DNA of 64,000 bases from Lichenostomus cassidix (Eukaryota; Chordata; Aves; Passeriformes; Meliphagidae): contig CM039183.1 of assembly GCA_008360975.2 (NCBI GenBank), forward strand, positions 37,439,850 through 37,503,849, given 5' to 3'. Under the pieces are notes generated by a model. That model ran no database searches, was not told the DNA's origin, and was given only the letters and a program-made list of their open reading frames with translations. The position numbers were made by a program, and so were the translations under genes. Of this stretch, positions 39,744 through 51,500 are shown in pieces; the first letter of the stretch is position 1; each line of letters begins with the position of its first letter.

Positions 39744-39798
39744 ACAGATAGATAGATAAATAGATAGACAGACAGACAGACAGGCATATAGATAGATG
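39744..39798. repeat. GATA/GACA compound microsatellite
   Basis: Runs of GATA (with one AATA variant) pass into GACA units and then return to an imperfect GATAGATG end. Read directly. This is a likely length-polymorphic locus. Confidence 0.92.
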
Positions 39799-42579
39799 AG
39801 AGACCTTGGCATTACCACAAGACCTACAAGGAGGGTAAGAGAGACTTAGGTACCTTTTTAATGACAAAATCTTTTAGATTGTACTAGTTAATACTCCATT
39901 ATTTGCAGACTCACATCTTTTTCACATAGAACTTATTTTTATTAAACTGGCTTTCTAGTAGATTTGCTGCATCAAATCCCAAACAAGATTAGCTTTTTCC
40001 ACAAGAAAGCAAGAAAATATATGTTTGGGCATAGTGGAAGCAGGGATTGAAATACAGACAACATTAACCAGCCCACACTGTTGTACTGGAAAGCTTGCTT
40101 ATTCCTGTGTTCAGGTCCTCTGTGCTAAAGGACCTCTTTCTTAAAAAAAAAATAAGAGAAGAGGGAGAGGTAAAAAAAGGGTGAAACTTAACAAAAATAA
40201 AACAAAATCAACCAAAAAAAAACCTCCCCCCAAAAGACATGTTATCCTTGCTTATTGACCAAGCCTGTCTCAACTCTATCTGCCTGTGTTACTGGTACAG
40301 ATTAATGATTTGACAGATTACTGTTTTACCAATATCAAAATTAGAATCCAAACCATGTCAGAATTTCAAAATCACAGCACAAAGCTAGGTAGGTGTCCTA
40401 ATTTTCTTTCTCAGAGAAGCTAAAGGTCAAGTCAATAAAAGGTCAAGCTGACTAGTATGTATTGAGATAATATTCTTCTTAACCTGTCACAAGATCGATA
40501 ATTAGTGTCATTATTCATTTCCTAGAACTAAAGAAACTAATGCTATTATTCTAATAAGAGAGTAGAAAGTATATCATCTTACAGTCATTCCTATTTTATT
40601 AGATTTGAAAGTTTTGTATTCAAATCAGTAAAAGAAAATAGCCTAATGAAATCAAAACTCAAATCTTCTGTTCCTATACAGAAAAGAAATTACCATTTGA
40701 TTAATCACATTTTGGAAAGATATAGTGGTTTTTTCATAGTTTAAAATATAACATTGAAATAAATTGGGTTTTTCAATAAGTTAATCTTAGTGATTTTTAA
40801 AGTTATAAATGTGTGAGATTTTTTTATTCCCTTAACTCCTGAACACTTCATCTCTGTTGGTATTGTTTTTAAATCATTACAAGCTGTCAGAGGAACACTG
40901 ATGGACCTGATTCTGCAGCACTATACATTTTCTGAGGTATAAAATTTTAATAGAAAAAAGTGGATATTAAGTATTAGAACATCAGTCTTAGGAGCTGCTA
41001 TTCCTTTCCTGTTTGCTTTGCTTACTGTTTCAAAAAACAAACAAAAAATTCCTCATTCCCCAAGTCTGAATGATCCAGCTTGGTCCAAGCCAGCATGCAG
41101 CGCAGCTAAGTGCTTACTCTTTCATAGAAGCTTCTGAGTTTTGTTTTCTGTATTGTTCACTTTGATTCAGCTAAAGGTCACACAGAAGTGGCTTGCCTAC
41201 GCTTAAAAAGATTCCTCAGGAGAGCTATAAGGCCAACACTGCCAGGGAAGACCAGGTTTTACACTGTCAAAAGCTTTTTTTTGACAATGTAACTTAAAAT
41301 TGTCCCTCACATGGCACTGGTCACAAAGAAAGAGGCAGAGTGTGGGCATCTGTAGTAGGACATATACGCACAGTTGCATCACTTAGGCATACTACTTTTT
41401 AGGTAGTAGTTTAAGCAACAGAAGAATTCATGCAATGAATTATTGTGGTGCCAGAAAATCACAAAACTAACAAGAAGCCAGTCTTGCAAGACTGAAGCTG
41501 AAATTCTCTACCTCTGGAAGGCAATGGTGTATAAGACACAAAATAGTGCCCAGCAGCTCTGTAGAAAATTGAAATGGGTCTTCACTAAAATATTTTTGTT
41601 GTAGATGACAATCCATGTCAAGAGATTCTGAATAAGCAAATGTGAAATAGTGAGAGATGGAAGATGATAAATATGTTGTATTGAATGCTAAAACGAGAAA
41701 TGTGCTCCCTACAATAAAACAAGGTCACCCAGAAAAATTGCATAGATGAGCTAAGTCAGCCTTAAGAAACTCATTCAAATTTGGTGCTACTACCACGTAA
41801 TATTTTGAAGTCTTGTTTTTTTTTTTACAGACTTGACAAGCATCAAGCCCTATCAGGCAAAAATCCCAAATCCACCACCCAAACACTGTCATAAAAACAA
41901 GCAAAGGAGAGACAGTTCAGTCTGGCAGACTTATGGGTGATATACAGACTGTGACATAGCATCACTCTGCACCAAGACTGTGGCACCTAAAATAATGCTA
42001 TCAGGTTCCAAGAGTTGATTTCATGTTTGCCAGATGCAAAATGGGAGTTGTGTAAAAGCTATTTACTCAGACAAAACTTTGATATAGCCAAGAAATCTCC
42101 CTAGAGTTCATTAAATTATGGTTATTAGTTTTATCTACTCAGAAACAAAGTTGTTTTTAGACATTTACATAGTACTTGTTTTTAATTTAAAAATATTTGC
42201 TTTAACTATTTTTTTAATTTAGACAAAAGGGACTAAAAGAATAAAACCTAAACATATTTCATATCAAGCCCACAAAAGATATCATCATTACCACTAGTGT
42301 GCTTATCTGTTCAGCTCTGACTGCTTCCAGACTACACCTGTGTGTCCAAACTCTTTCGAGGTAGTAGAAATTGACATTAACAAAATTTAAGTACAGCCTG
42401 GACCCAAACATGGGATGACTATTTCAGTTTCTAACTGGAATGAGAGAGTTTTTCCAGTTGTGGTAGCCCAAGAAACCATAACCACCAGTCACAATTCATA
42501 CTGCACAAGCCAAAAATGGAAGATTCAAACAAAAACTCATACCCAGGGACTTGAGAGACCACTGAGAACAATTAAATAT
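39799..42579. other. Non-coding DNA, no gene recognised
   Basis: No gene. There is A-rich low-complexity sequence at about 40141-40235, with a short C run at its end, and a small inverted repeat (TACTAC...GGTAGTA) at about 41389-41411. No other structure was recognised. Confidence 0.5.
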
Positions 42580-42878
42580 GTCCTGCACTAGATTTACTGT
42601 AGCTGGATTTTAGTAAAGCATTTGATATAGGGATTCTGCCTTACAATCTTAATTCAAATTGGCTTGGATATGAGCAGAATTACGTGGACAATAAATTGCT
42701 TGAAAAAATCTGTAAACAAAGAGTAGTGATTAATGCTACCATATGAAGCTGGAAAACTGTATAGTGTAGCGATATAAAGATTAATGTTTGGCAGAGCCTC
42801 TTAGTTTTCATCTATGTTCAGACGATGGGCAGTAAGTACCAATATTTTTATATATGTATACATCTAAAGAAATATATG

Positions 42879-42892
42879 TACACACACACACA
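42879..42892. repeat. (AC)n microsatellite within the CR1 fossil
   Basis: Short AC run preceded by TATATG/TATGTA words, lying between the eroded RT core and the later CR1 segments. Read directly. Confidence 0.85.
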
Positions 42893-43162
42893 GAATAGCA
42901 AATTCACTAGTAAAAAATATGGAATGTAGAGGTCCAGAAGGCAAGTAAGGGCAATACTGAACACTACCATAGAAAGAAATTTCCAGTGCTGTATGAGAGC
43001 AAGAGGTGCAACACAACCTGGAGGATGTTCATACTGAGGTGATACAGGACCCAGCAAACCAGAGAAAACTGGCCAAAATGCTCCTGGAATATCACTTTCA
43101 GTTCTGTACCTCTAAGTATCTAATACTGCCAAATTAGTAGTAATTCAGAGAGGAGAAAAAAC

Positions 43163-43253
43163 TTGCTGCCTAATGGTACTAATATCTAGGTCACAATTCC
43201 ATTGAAGTCAATGACAGGCGCCTACATACCTTTGAGGATCAGGCCCTCAGTCT
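43163..43253. mobile_element. Old repeat apparently nested in the CR1 copy
   Basis: The words CCATTGAAGTCAATGACAGG, CGCCTACATACCTTTGAGGA and TCAGGCCCT resemble a repeat I remember as common in turtle, crocodile and bird DNA ('cattgacttcaatgggagttaggcgcctaaatacctttgaggatctgggcc'). It sits between CR1 segments matching LEYCVQFW...VQRR and SYEERL. In other CR1 copies these are separated by only about 25-30 codons, but here the gap is roughly 90-100 bp longer, as an insertion would give. The class is uncertain and no target duplication is discernible. Confidence 0.5.
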
Positions 43254-43705
43254 CATGTAGAAGGATTTTCTTATGAAGAAAGACTAAAAGGTCTAAATAC
43301 ATACAGCTCAGCTAAGTTCTGACTAAACGGAGATGTGATAACTGCCTATGAATATTTGAAGGGTATAAACATTAAGAAGGGTGATGAATTATTTAGATTG
43401 GTACAAGGGATATAACGAGGAGTAATGGGATGAAATTAAGAAAGTGAAAATTTAGGCTGGTCCCTGACAGCAAGGTATATTTCATCTGTGAAATAATTTA
43501 CACTGAACATCATGAAAAACTTCTTCTGTGTGAGATGTATTAACCTGTTATAGTCTTCCAGCAGTAATGGCAGAAGTCCTATCTTTCGGGAGTGGCTAAA
43601 TTTAGATGAAAAAAAGTAATAGCAAATGAGTAGGGGACTACCTTGCATTGGCCAGGAGGCTCACTGGATGACCTAACTAATTAATCTATTTCCCTACTTC
43701 AACCG

Positions 43706-44470
43706 CTCAGGCTCCTGCTAGCTTTTCTATGCAAGAACACACATCATTTCCAGCATCATCTCTGTAACCCAGTAAGTGAGATTACACAATCTTGGGAAGT
43801 GGATACAGTATGCATAAGAAGGAAGGAATCATACTCACACCTTTAATTACAGATGTACAGCAAGCACAAGGCAGAAAGGTGTCCTGAGGGAAGCACACCA
43901 GCATTTGCAAGTAGCATTAGGACAGAGTAACAATGAAGACATGGAGGCTGGGGGGTAAAAGGCCTAGCTAGAAAATGAACTTGTACATCTCAGAAATTGA
44001 AGAGACAATCTCATGCCTCCAAGGTCATCATACAAAATTTTGCACTTTTATCGGTTGGCTGGTATCTGTTCAAGCATAAGTGGAATCCATCTAGTTAGAG
44101 CATAACCTTGTCCAGTCACAAAATAGTGCAGTGCTGTGGAAAAGAGGGACTGCACTAGTCCAAGGAATCTCATTGCAACTGCAGAAAAAGTGTTCAAAGT
44201 CTAAACAGGGCTTTCTTTCATCTCTGTTAGCAGTGCTCAGCTAGTACTGCAGTTTGCAAAGTTTTAATTTTCACTCTCTTCACAATGGATTCAGCATCAT
44301 GGCATCACTATTTGTGTAACCAAAGTTTGTAAAGAATTCAGCAAATACACTCTCAGACAAACAGTAATTTATCATTAGGCTGTTTAAAAAACGCAACAAC
44401 ACAAGAAGGCTGGGTGTCTCAGGAACACATGGAGGGGAAGATATGAAGTGATTCTCAGTCAAAAATCACA
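43706..44470. other. Spacer between CR1 fossil and LTR
   Basis: No gene, repeat signature or strong simple sequence was recognised in this 0.77 kb. Confidence 0.5.
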
Positions 44471-44798
44471 GAGACTGTGTTGGGTTGGTGAGGCAAGGCT
44501 TTGGTAGTGGGGTGGGGCTAAAGGATTGGCTTCTATGAGAAGCTTGTAGAACTTCCCCCACATCTGACAGAGCCAACACAAGCTGGCTCCAAGACGGATC
44601 TGCTGTTGGCCAAGGCCCATCAATGGGATGTAGCACCTTTGGGACACACATAGTTACAAAGGGGGGAAAAACCCTGCACAACAGCATCTACAGCCAAAGA
44701 AGAGAGGACTAAAAATATGTGAGAGAAACTGCTCTGCAGACACCAAGGACAGTGGAGGAAGGGGAGAATGTGCCCCAGGTGCTGGAGCAGAGATTTCC

Positions 44799-45000
44799 CT
44801 GCAGCCCGTGGTGCAGACCGTGGTGAGGCAGCTGTGTCCCTGCAGCCCATGAAGATCCGTGGTGGAGCAGAGAACCACCTGTAGCCCATGGTGAAGACCA
44901 TGGTGAGGAAGGATGTGCCTCTGCAGCCCATGGAGGTCCAAGGTGGTGTAAAGATCCATCTGTAGGCCATAGAGGAGCCCCATACCAGAGCAGGTGGATG
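44799..45000 (+). repeat. ~40-bp imperfect tandem array inside the LTR
   Basis: Units that begin CTG(C/T)AG(C/G)CC start at 44799, 44840, 44879, 44921 and 44960, with spacings of 41, 39, 42 and 39 bp, so alternate units pair into an ~80-bp period. Related GAGCAGG words continue to about 45120. The array belongs to the LTR family. Copy number probably varies among insertions. Confidence 0.8.
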
Positions 45001-45418
45001 TCCAAAGGAGGCTGTGAGCAGGCTCCTGGTAGGACATGTGGATCCTTGGAGAGAGGAGCCTGCACTGGGTCAGGTTTTCTGGCAGAACATGTGCCCTTGT
45101 GGGGGTCCCACGCTGGAGCAGTTTGTGAAGAACTGCAGCCTATGAGAAAGTCACATATTGTAGAAGATCATACAGAACTGTCTCCTATGGGAGGGAGGTC
45201 ATGCTGGATAGGGGAAGAGTGTGAGGAATTCTCCCGCTGAAGAGGAAGGAGTGGGATCAATAAAGTGATGACTTACCACAATGACCATTCCCTTTCCCCC
45301 TGTGCCAGCTGGTGGGGAGGAGGTAGTTAAGCCCAGGAAGAAGAAAGGGGTGGGGGATTTAATTAATCAAAATTAAATTTTGATTTTATTTCTCATTACC
45401 TTACTCTGATTGATTGGT

Positions 45419-45424
45419 AATAAA
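45419..45424 (+). promoter_or_regulatory. LTR polyadenylation signal AATAAA
   Basis: A canonical AATAAA in the 3' third of the LTR, within the word GGTAATAAATT that recurs in this LTR family as I remember it. It would mark the end of the R region of the former provirus. No intact LTR TATA box was identified with confidence. Confidence 0.6.
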
Positions 45425-45593
45425 TTAAACTAATTTCCCAAAGTCTAGTATGTTTTTCCCTGGACTGTAACAGTGAGTGATCTCTCCCTGTCCTTATCCC
45501 AATCCATGAACCTTCTCTCCTCTATCCAGCTAAGTGATAGAGCAGTTTTGGTGGACATCTCTCTTCCAGTCAGGGTCATTCCACCACAGAGAG

Positions 45594-48500
45594 ATGGAAA
45601 GAATATTTAGCTATTTGAATTCCACTGTAGGAGGAAAATGGTACCACTTTTAAATAATTCCATTACTTTTTATAGTTAATTAAAATGGAAGATGGTTATA
45701 GTCAGCACATCTCAAGAATTTATCTTTAAGGAACACATCCTGAAATTTTAAAGTTCTTAATAGGCTCAATCCTGCACTATACAAGATAGGGAACTATAGC
45801 AGAACATATCTCGCATCAATTCTAGCACTTAGGTTAGCTCACTGGCATACAAAAACCAGACACCTAGGTCCCAGGTTTAAAATGTGTATATTTGTGTATG
45901 AACTAATTTTTAATCACTTCTTTAAATGCAGCATTCTTAAGACAACAAAGAAACTTTAAAGACTGTGACGAATTTCTAGCAACTAAAATGGTCACAGACA
46001 AGTTTTTTCCTTGTTAGAGACCAGCAGCAGAACTCAAATGACCCAAATCACATTTGCTAACTCAGAATGCTGCCAACTAAGCTGCAAATGTACCTTTCTC
46101 TATCAAATCAATTGTTGATCAGGCTAAATACTTCTCACTTCCTGCTACCTGACAAACACAAGACAACAGTGCTACAGTTTAAGGACAATAGCCAGTACTC
46201 CAATCTCATTTATCCTGACTGTACCATTAACAGCAGTTTGCCTTTCAATGCTACTCTTGGACAGGTGGTCAAAAATTTTTCTGTTTTCCTTCCCATTCTA
46301 AATAACTTGTGAACCACAGCCCCTTATTAAATACAATTTTTTCTTTCATAGAATTTCAAGGAAGTATGTTGAGGGAGACACATTTGACATAACATTTAGT
46401 TAAGACCATATTTTGCAGGAAGAAAAGCAAGCAAACCTGCTAAGAATTTTCTGCAGACAATGGGCACAGTTACAGTAGTTTTTGTTCATTCTACAGTAGT
46501 AGCTCCTAGCCTAGTGATCTTGCACAGTATTTTTGTATTCAACGATATATGCATTTAAATATTGGATTCAACCGCACTTGTATGAACAAAACTTTTCCCA
46601 ATTCATATTTATGCAGTCCCAGAGAAGTCAATGAGTCAAATTCCATTCTCAGTTGCATGTTCATTAATCCAGAGAACTTAATTGGTCTCAGTGGCTTTTC
46701 TCTGGAGCATGGAATACACCTTAGCATAACTTCATAGCATATAAATCAGGATGGAACAAGTCTCCTGCAGTAAACAGTGAAATAGTCTTCAGATCAATTT
46801 TATGACAGCCTTGCTTGCTTTATGACTTCAAAGCTTAAGAGACCAACAATAATGCTCAGTAGATTTTTTTTTATTTTCAACCTTCATTCCACAGAAAAAA
46901 ATCAACCACAAACCTTGCAGACCAGCACAGAAGAACAGCTAATGCTTTGTTCTAAGTGTAGATTACAGAAAGGAGGGGTAGAAGTGACCATAAGATCCTA
47001 TCCTGATCAACTCCTGCTCCAAGACAGTCTGCTGTATATAAAGTTGTCATGACAGACATCTAACACAAGTTAAAAAACATCTGGTAATTGAAATTACACA
47101 AGCTCATTAAATAAAATCAATTTCAGTGTTGAACTTTCCTTCTTGCTGGAAATCACTTAAGCCCAAATCCACAAAAGGATTCTATATTTAGAAGTAGGAT
47201 TAAAGTGGGATTTACAAGTCCAGAACTGAGGTCCTCAGACTACTTGCCTTGCTGTCACTAACTTCCGAGGTGCAACTCTTTTCCACAGCAAAGTTCCCCA
47301 GACCTAAGGCTTGCATTTGATCGTACAGAGGATCCCATTTTTGTCAAGACTGAGTGACTCAGCCTCTGGTTCATGTTTGCACCATCCTGGAGTCAATCAA
47401 GAGGAAAGGCAGATGGAGGATGAAGGGATTCAGTCCAGAGCACATGGCCTTTGCAACACCATCAGATCAATTCTTGCAAACCTACGGTGCCAACTGCCAC
47501 CTTCCTTCAAAATGAAAAGGACAAAAGAGAAAAAAAGCATACCACTCCAGCACTTCCTCTCTTTTTACTTCAGTCAATGGTTAAAGCACTCCAAAATCAT
47601 AGTTATGGAGATTAATTTGCAATTTCATTCTTCCAATTAAAAAAAGAACCCACCAAGGTGGTTAATTCCAACATTGTTCATCCATTTCTACTCAATAGAC
47701 TGGACAATGTGCATAATCAATGTTTTCTAACACCTAGAACTCGCATAAATGATAAAATAATAAAATTTATAAAAAGTTATATTGATAGACCATTAGAAAT
47801 GTTTTTTGAGTCACAAAGGGCCTAGGAACTGCCTATGGGACCCCTGGGAAGCATTTTACTTTTGTGACCTGCAACAGATGTTCATGGAATGGGGTAGTGA
47901 CTGAAATGAGCACTTTGAGAGGGAATAGCTTTTCTGCGGACCCCAGAATCTGAAGATATTGTTAGCAAATTATAAAACCACAGAATAATTAACAATCAAG
48001 GTATTAAGGCTCTCCCAAGAGAATAGAACACAAATTCATGCCCCCAAGGCACATCATTACTTGAACTTTCCCCTTCCCCACCCATACTGATGATTTTTTC
48101 TTCAAGTACAAAATGAAGGACCCCAAATTCCTTTTCAGCCTCTGTTTGTAGGGAGGTTACTGTTGATTTGGGTTGTTTTTTTGAAAGGAGTGACTTTTGC
48201 ACAATTGCATTTCCATTATTCTTTCAAAAGGCATAGACACTATCAGAACTGATTCTACACAGTGAATTACAAAAATGATAAAGAAGTTACTTGTAAGTGA
48301 AGGATGACAAGTTGAATTTTTCTCCCACCTCCTAGAGTGTATAAAACAAAATTGCGGCTGGTGTATAGTCTCTAGAGCATACAAGCTTTTGGTAAGGTTG
48401 TAGATTCCCCTGCAGCAGTCAAACACCTGAAACATTGGTGTTACAACACAGAGAGCGATAGCAGATTTCTTGTTCTATGCCTCAGTCAAGTCTGTGTACT

Positions 48501-51500
48501 GTCTGCTATATGCTCTATTGTAATGGAAGTTTCAAATATAAAAGATGACCAAGAAAAACTCTGGACTAATAAATTATAAACAAAGATTAATCAGGAGATT
48601 GATTTTGGAACTAAAGGAAATACTAATATTTTTTAAAAATAAGTTATTCCTGGAACTCACAATTTATGTATGGAGACCATGCCTACCAGCTCATCCTAGT
48701 TGATAGTGGGAATGTTTCAACATGGAGCACTGATTTAATCCATATTATTTTTAAAGATCTAAGCACCATGTGAGGAATTGGCACTGTAAAATGCAAAATC
48801 ACAACAGGTGCATAATAGGCACTTCTGCAAAATGTTATGGGTCTTTATCACACACGCAGATGACACATTTATAATGACTATAGGCAGATAACTGCAGGTT
48901 TCAGACCGTCCACTCTGTGTTCTTTTCACATTCAGCTTCCTAGAATGTTTCCTGTTTCACCCACAAATCAAATCATGCTCTCCTCCTGTTTCTTAGAGGC
49001 CATAAAGATTAGAGGGAAAAATTGTTTATCTCAAATATGTTTGTCTTGCATTCAGACTCTGTAGTTTTCTCACATAATTTTTAAATATCAGATAAAAGGA
49101 GCTCACTTTAGATATCAAGTTTTAAAACAATGAAAAAAAATTTTTATTTTACTTTGTGCTAGCTTGTGTTAATATTATATGTGACTTTCATGCATCAGTT
49201 AATCACTAACTATGCAAAATGAACACACAATCAGTCCAGACAGGAAAAAATATTAAAGTAACCAGACTAAATATTTCTTTTTCCTATAGAAAATTATCAG
49301 TCTAACAGAGGGGGAAGAAAAAAAAAAGAATACCAAGAAAGACTTTGCCGTATTTCTGCAATGCAAGAATAGTAGGAACAGTGTCTAGACCTCACAAACA
49401 ACTTCAGTTTCAAAAAGAAATCAAACCAAAATAATAAGTTTTGGTTTTGATTGCAGCTGAAACTTGAGTCAGCCAGTGGACAGCAAGATGATCACCATGT
49501 CTTGAGACAAGAAGAAAGTGTTTTCTTTCTTCTTATTCACATTTTCATAAGTTACAAGGATGCACCAACTTGGGAGAATTACTAAAGCTGCTCAGTGATG
49601 AATGAAAGAAAACCAACTGAAAAAAATTGCTATCCACTGCGCAGGGCAACCACAGATATGACCAGTTGGGTACCTTTCAACTGCCCAGCACAATTCTGGG
49701 TTTATGTTCAGCTAAGGAAGTAAAAAAAAAAATATTCAAATTCCCCATCCAGAAACTTTCACTTCACAAGAACACCATGCTTGTTCCCTTACAAAGCTTT
49801 TAAGGTGAGGCACTGACAGGGCTTGGACTTTCCCAAATCTTTATAGATGCTGTTTTTCTGGAATGAGACCACAGTGAAGCACTAGTTTTTTACACCCACT
49901 CTGCACAGGCAGCAGCTGAAAGAGCTGAGTAGCTGACAGCATAAGAACAAATCCTAGAGATGCACCTGACCCATGAAGTGTCTCACCCCTGGGAAGAAAA
50001 CAAAGCTGTGAGCAAAACACTGACCTGGCACCTGGGGATCTACAGTAGCCCGATCTCAGCTCTGCCCTAATCTCACTGAGAGAATTTACTCAGCTCAATG
50101 GCACCAGCTTTGCCCTCTTTCCTCACCTCTATGGGAATAAAAGCAGTTGCTAATTACCTGCAAAAGATAGAGTGAAACAAAAGAGACGAAAACTACCTTT
50201 TAAACATAGGCTTAAAGTAAAGGGCAACACAGCTTGAAGACCCGTGTAGCAAATTAGACACATGTCTCACCTGGACAATTGCTTCTGATTTCTGCAGAGA
50301 CTAAGTTTGCCAATTAAAAATGAACCAAAAGAAAGAAACTTTTCTAACTTTATGCTAGAAAATATTAGACTGCAAGAAAACCATCCTGGCATGAAAACAA
50401 AGCACTCTTGTTTCCCAGCATTTCTGGCAGGGGTGCTCCAGGACTTGTCTTGCTGTTCAGATGTTCCTCAAGCTATGAAGTGGAGAGCACTCAGGGTTTT
50501 ATCACTTGCTGCCAGTGTTTTCCGGAGCACAAAAGAGCAGGAAATCCAGTGGTGTTCAAGCTGGGCTGGCACTGCAGTTTGAGGAAGCTCCCTGCTGAGC
50601 AGGATTAAGGAACACTGAGAACTTACGGGAACAGCAAAAGACACTTGAATGTGGGGAGGAGGTAAAACTGGAGATGTCCCCATCATATTAGGGCACAAAC
50701 TGTCAACTACTTGTAGCTACCCACTCAGCAGCAGATAGCTTGAAAGCAGATGGATGTGGAGACTGGAAAGCACCTTTTGTGTATAAACCAATGTAGGGAA
50801 TTTGGGGCTGATTTCACCCAGCCAAGGCAGCAGTGTAACATGTCCAAGTAGCTCATGACCATCATGAAGACCTCAGTGTCCTCCTTCATTCCCAGAAGCC
50901 TGTAGTAAGAGGAGTGATTTCTCATCTAAACGTGGCTTCTGACTACTGCCAACACCATTATTTCATAATGGTTCACAACTATGTAGTACATGGCAAGTTT
51001 CCAAGACATGCATGTGAGAGTTAGGAGTCACTGCTTTTCCAGAGGGAAGGAAAATTTGAGAAAAGTGCAGAAATGAAGACTATTAGAAATGCAAGAGAAA
51101 AGAGCAAACATGTCATGGAGTAGAGAGAGGAAAGCATAGGTGGGGAAGAAGAAACAGGTTCAGAAGGCAATTCTGGTAAAGATGAGGGAGTAAAATTAGG
51201 ATTGGGAAACCCATAAATGCACTTACCAGAAAAAGAATAAAGAAAATGGAATTGGTCCAAGAGAATTAAAAGGCTTTAAAAATCAACTGAGAATGAGGGG
51301 TCTGCCAAGCTGCATTCATAAAATATTAGGCATATTTCACCACTATCTGTCAAATTTATTCAACAAATACTATTTGTTGCCATAGCTGGTCAAGCACTCC
51401 CCAGCAAACATACTCTTCAAAAATATTAAGTAAAATAATTCAATAGTCTATCCAGCTGCTATTTTTCTAGTTATATCACCCATTCTAAAAGTAAGCCACA

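Larger units (their letters stand above)
42585..43705 (+). mobile_element. Decayed CR1-superfamily LINE, RT to 3' end
   Basis: A frame from 42603 reads LDFSKAFDIGIL, the conserved reverse-transcriptase motif of CR1 elements (family form LDFSKAFDTV), followed by QRVVINAT and SWKTV (family form QRVVVNG...SWRPV), broken by an in-frame TGA at 42744 and a TAG soon after. Further on, LLEYHFQFCTSKYL (about 43083-43125) matches the LEYCVQFWSPQYK region. From about 43270, SYEERLKGL and later DVITAYEYLKG match the C-terminal segment, again with a stop. The 3' part with ACTTCTTCTGTGTGAGATGT, then CACTGGATGACCTAACTAA, follows the CR1 3' region. The middle is eroded and interrupted by an AC microsatellite and another repeat. 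The coding capacity is dead. Confidence 0.85.
44476..45588 (+). mobile_element. Solo LTR of an avian endogenous retrovirus
   Basis: This 1113-bp block begins TGTGTTGGGTTGG and ends CCACCACA, giving TGTG...CACA termini. The 5-bp flanks are GAGAC (44471-44475) and GAGAG (45589-45593), a probable target duplication with one mismatch. The text (GAGAAGCTTGTAGAACTTCC, GAGCAGGTGGATGTCCAAAG, GGAAGAGTGTGAGGAATTCT, TCTCATTACCTTACTCTGAT, GTGAGTGATCTCTCCCTGTC) matches an LTR family I recall from Neoaves, probably ERVL-type given the 5-bp duplication. AATAAA lies at 45419-45424. No gag, pol or env sequence or second LTR is present in the window, so it is a recombination-derived solo LTR. Long antisense frames inside it reflect its composition. 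Confidence 0.88.
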
